Source of the DNA: Bartonella sp. JB63
GTDB taxonomy: Bacteria > Pseudomonadota > Alphaproteobacteria > Rhizobiales > Rhizobiaceae
Reading direction: 5' to 3'
Length of the DNA: 64,000 bases
Assembly (NCBI RefSeq): GCF_002022665.1
Contig: NZ_CP019788.1
Coordinates: forward strand, 186,001 to 250,000
Below, in pieces: positions 61,426 to 64,000 of this stretch; positions within the stretch are counted from its first letter, which is position 1; the number at the start of each line of letters is the position of its first letter. The translations under genes and the position numbers were made by a program. The notes below the pieces were generated by a model. The model saw nothing but the letters and a program-made list of their open reading frames with translations. It made no database searches and had not been told where the DNA came from.

Positions 61426-62484
61426 TTATTTAGATTTAAAAGGGAAAGCAATAGCTACAGCAATGGCTTTTTTCATAACAGTAGGGAGTGCTTCTTGGGT
61501 AAGATGATGAATGTCACACCACCAACCATTTTCAAGCTTTATTCCATGAATATTATCAGCACAATAGACGTTAAGTTTTAAAGAAAAGTGGGTAAAAATA
61601 TGTGTAATTTGTCCCTTGAGTTCCCAATTGGCAGAAAAGGGAGCATTTTGCAGACCATTTTCTTCATTTATCCCAATATTATTGGGAATTTGAGTCATGC
61701 CATTGAGTAGTTTTGTATGTTGTCGTTTTTCTAAGTAAATTTGTTTATTTTCATTAATGGCTACAAAAGCAGCACCAGTTCTTAAAGGACGTTCTTTTTT
61801 AGGAGCTTTGATTGGAAAAACTTCTACTGCCTGCATTTTTGTTGCTTTACACACACTTTGAAGAGGGCAGAGTAAACAAGATGGTTTACGAGGTGTACAA
61901 ATTGTTGATCCTAAATCCATCATAGCTTGAGCAAAGTCACCAGGACGTTTCACATCAGTGATTTCTTGTGTTTTTTCTTTGATTTCAGGTTTTGCTTTAG
62001 GCAATACTGAGGTAATAGCAAATAAGCGCGTTATAACACGTTCGACATTACCATCAACAACAGCTACGGGATAACCAAAGGCAATAGCAGCAATAGCTGC
62101 TGCGGTATAGTCTCCAATACCGGGTAAAGTCCGTAATATTTTTACTGACTGTGGAAATTTCCCTCCATGGTTTTTAACAAGCTGAGTAGCGCAATTTTTA
62201 AGATTACGTGCACGTGAATAGTAACCAAGACCAGCCCATGCTTTCATGATATCCTCTTGTGATGCTCGCGATAAAGAGAAAAGATCAGGCCAAAGCTTTA
62301 AAAATTTTTTAAAGTAAGGTTTAACAGTTTTAACTGTTGTTTGTTGAAGCATGACTTCTGATAACCAAATTTGGTAAGGATCAGGATAAATGCCTGTTAT
62401 TTGTTTTTGAGGGGACATACGCCACGGTAAATGACGATAATTTTTATCATACCAAGAAAGAAGAAGCGAAGAAATTTCGTACAT
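61426..62484 (-). CDS. mutY: A/G-specific adenine glycosylase MutY
   Basis: Removes adenine mispaired with 8-oxoguanine. 352 residues. Catalytic Glu in WLSEVMLQQTTVKTVKPYF (about residue 38-56), helix-hairpin-helix LRTLPGIGDYTAAAIAAIAF (about 120-139) with catalytic Asp in VAVVDGNVERVITRL, the 4Fe-4S cluster C-x6-C-x2-C-x5-C in CTPRKPSCLLCPLQSVC (about 197-213), and a NUDIX-like C-terminal domain that reads 8-oxoG. Start of the conserved mutY / DUF721 / dsbA block on divergent strands. Confidence 0.95.
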   Translation of the reverse strand: MYEISSLLLSWYDKNYRHLPWRMSPQKQITGIYPDPYQIWLSEVMLQQTTVKTVKPYFKKFLKLWPDLFSLSRASQEDIMKAWAGLGYYSRARNLKNCATQLVKNHGGKFPQSVKILRTLPGIGDYTAAAIAAIAFGYPVAVVDGNVERVITRLFAITSVLPKAKPEIKEKTQEITDVKRPGDFAQAMMDLGSTICTPRKPSCLLCPLQSVCKATKMQAVEVFPIKAPKKERPLRTGAAFVAINENKQIYLEKRQHTKLLNGMTQIPNNIGINEENGLQNAPFSANWELKGQITHIFTHFSLKLNVYCADNIHGIKLENGWWCDIHHLTQEALPTVMKKAIAVAIAFPFKSK

Positions 62485-62691
62485 CGTTGTTTTTAATCAT
62501 AAAAAAATCTAAAATACAAACAGAGCGTATATTTTACATTCATAATTCGTTAATTGATTATAGAAACTTTAGTTAAGTAAATGCGGTTTCTTTATTTGTA
62601 TTTATTATTAAGTTTTTAAAATAGTAGTTTTTAATATCGAAAAGAAAACAGTTATGATTTAGTCAATGATTTGATGATGGTTTGGGATGGA

Positions 62692-63186
62692 ATGAGCAAA
62701 AAATTACAAAAGTGCCATTTTTATTCTATTTCTGAAATGGTATTCGAAGTACTTGATCCAATTTTACGCAAAAAAACAGGACTTAATATAGCACTTATAA
62801 AACATTGGTCACAGATTGTAGGACAAGATATTGGCGAACATACAATGCCAATTAAAATTATTTGGAAGTGTCGAGTAGATCAAAGTGAAATATTTCATCC
62901 TGCGACACTTGTGGTTGCGTGTAAAGGGTTTGCTGCGTTAAAATTAATGCATGAAACAGATGAATTGATTCAGAGAATTAATGGTTTTTTTGGGTATATC
63001 GCTATTGACCGAATCAAAATTGAGCAAAAACAGATATCGGTTTTCACTGATCGTCCAGAAATCAAACTGTTTCCAGATGAAAAAAAGAGACAGCATTTGG
63101 AAAAAATGCTTGAAGGAATTGAAGATGAAAACTTATACCAATCGCTTTACAAACTTGGATATTGCATTTTTGTGGAAAAAAAATAA
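62692..63186 (+). CDS. DUF721 (DciA-like) protein
   Basis: A 164-residue protein. The N-terminal ISEMVFEVLDPILRKKTGLN and LIKHWSQIVGQDIGEHTMPI are the conserved core of DUF721, related to the DciA helicase loader of bacteria without DnaC. Following LVVACKGFAALKLMHETDEL and GYIAIDRIKIEQ complete the KH-like fold; the tail is charged. ATG 62692 (MSKKLQKCHF) fits homologues better than the upstream in-frame TTG/ATGs at 62671-62680. A role in replication is by homology to DciA only. Confidence 0.85.
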   Translation: MSKKLQKCHFYSISEMVFEVLDPILRKKTGLNIALIKHWSQIVGQDIGEHTMPIKIIWKCRVDQSEIFHPATLVVACKGFAALKLMHETDELIQRINGFFGYIAIDRIKIEQKQISVFTDRPEIKLFPDEKKRQHLEKMLEGIEDENLYQSLYKLGYCIFVEKK

Positions 63187-63275
63187 TAAGTGGAAGAAGA
63201 TATTTTATATTTCTTGCGCTTGATGAAGAGGTATTAAATTTTTATTTTTTAAAGTAGAACAGAAAAGTGTTATTT

Positions 63276-63926
63276 ATGATTAATTATCATTTCATCGTAT
63301 CTTTTGTAGTAATTTTTATTTGGGGTATAACTGCGCACGCTCATGCAACGACAACTTTAGTAAGTAAAGCTGAGCCAGTAGCAACCGTTGATATGTCTGA
63401 ACTCCTTAAATCAGGTAAAGTTAAGGATAGAGTTGAAGGTCAAGAAAATGCACCAGTAACCATTATTGAATATGCTTCACTTACATGCACTTTTTGTGCT
63501 GATTTTTACAATGTTATACTTCCTCAACTCCGTAAAAAGTATATAAAAACAGGTAAAGTGAAACTTATTTTTCGCGATTTTGCTTACGATCCTCGAGCAA
63601 CAGCTGGTTTTATGTTAGCAAGATGTGCTCCAGAAGATCGTTATTTTCCTTTGATAGAAGTTTTGTTTCAAAAACAATACGAGTGGGCTAGGGCACAAGA
63701 TGCTTTAGAACCATTGAAAAAAATTGCCTTTATGGCAGGCTTTACGGATGAAAGTTTTAGTGCTTGCCTGAAAAATCAATCCGTTTTGGACGAAGTAAAT
63801 GCATCTTTTGAACGTGGAAAAGAACTTGGAGTTACAGCAACACCAACCTTTTTTATTAATGGTAAAAAGTATGAAGGTGCAATGTCGATGGAAGCTTTAT
63901 TTTCAGCAATTGATAGTTTTCTTTAA
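63276..63926 (+). CDS. Periplasmic DsbA-family thioredoxin-fold protein
   Basis: A 216-residue exported oxidoreductase. Signal peptide INYHFIVSFVVIFIWGITAH AHA; the thioredoxin-like core starts ENAPVTIIEYASLTCTFCAD with active site CTFC (about residue 72-75), and a cis-proline loop ELGVTATPTFFINGKKYEGA (about 187-206). Resembles the DsbA/ScsC-like thioredoxin_4 proteins found beside smc and mutY in Rhizobiales. It would oxidise or isomerise disulfides of exported proteins. GTG 63267 is an alternative start; ATG 63276 gives the better signal peptide. Confidence 0.9.
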   Translation: MINYHFIVSFVVIFIWGITAHAHATTTLVSKAEPVATVDMSELLKSGKVKDRVEGQENAPVTIIEYASLTCTFCADFYNVILPQLRKKYIKTGKVKLIFRDFAYDPRATAGFMLARCAPEDRYFPLIEVLFQKQYEWARAQDALEPLKKIAFMAGFTDESFSACLKNQSVLDEVNASFERGKELGVTATPTFFINGKKYEGAMSMEALFSAIDSFL

Positions 63927-64000
63927 CAAGATAAATTTTCCTTCGAAAGTGAGAACTAGTAGTTATGTTGATCTTCTTGTTGGAGAGACATGCTTCCATA
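63927..64000. other. Window end, start of next region
   Basis: 74 bases after the DsbA-like gene. In Rhizobiales smc commonly follows; the short open stretch here does not read as an Smc start, so nothing is called. Confidence 0.4.

Overview
The window is AT-rich chromosomal DNA whose gene content and order are those of an alphaproteobacterium of the order Rhizobiales, most probably a Bartonella or a close relative. Pointers are mutY / DUF721 / dsbA, dnaG-rpoD, the Lgt-MidA-PgeF-UbiK block, ccrM, the ychF/pth/rplY/prs block and the trmL-petABC pair, together with low coding density, long AT-rich spacers and many decayed genes. The species assignment is inference; no marker was searched against a database. 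I see no CRISPR array, insertion sequence, prophage block or secretion locus.

Layout. 0-3 kb: start of a DUF58 gene, moxR and the CCA-adding enzyme. 3.4-7.3 kb: trmL, then the cytochrome bc1 operon in ruins (Rieske gene with stop and frameshifts, cytochrome b with stops and a deletion that removes the Qo-site segment, cytochrome c1 open but with its CxxCH haem motif changed to CxxCD), then a PRC-barrel protein. 7.3-13.2 kb: ychF, an L,D-transpeptidase, a frameshifted pth, rplY, an unidentified broken gene and prs. 13.8-22.6 kb: a repeat protein, pgeF-midA-lgt, ubiK, ybjN, a two-component pair whose kinase is frameshifted, a metallo-beta-lactamase-fold hydrolase, a histidine-rich exported protein and a cold shock gene. 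23-34.7 kb: uvrB, an SH3 protein, greA plus a glycosyltransferase, trkH, trxB, a LysR regulator, an aminotransferase and a second cold shock gene. 34.9-48.5 kb: carB, carA, a chorismate-lyase-like remnant, two membrane proteins, dnaG, rpoD and a YcgN protein. 48.5-64 kb: a SIMPL protein, a CAU tRNA, ispH, rnhA, a DsbD-N-like protein, yqgE, a degenerate GGDEF-EAL protein, an M16 peptidase, a HAD hydrolase, ccrM, mutY, a DUF721 protein and a DsbA-like protein.

Taken together this is core housekeeping DNA (translation, replication, transcription, nucleotide supply, redox folding) of a host-restricted organism under genome reduction. I found no new multi-gene system. The strongest signals are (1) erosion of the whole bc1 complex, which implies electron flow through a quinol oxidase; (2) two frameshifts, in pth and in a histidine kinase, each lying exactly on one of the only two 7-base G/C runs I found, which points either to slippage or to sequencing error; (3) a probable ATT start codon for trkH; (4) a GGDEF-EAL protein with both active sites degenerate; and (5) possible small RNAs at about 31.9 and 45.7 kb.
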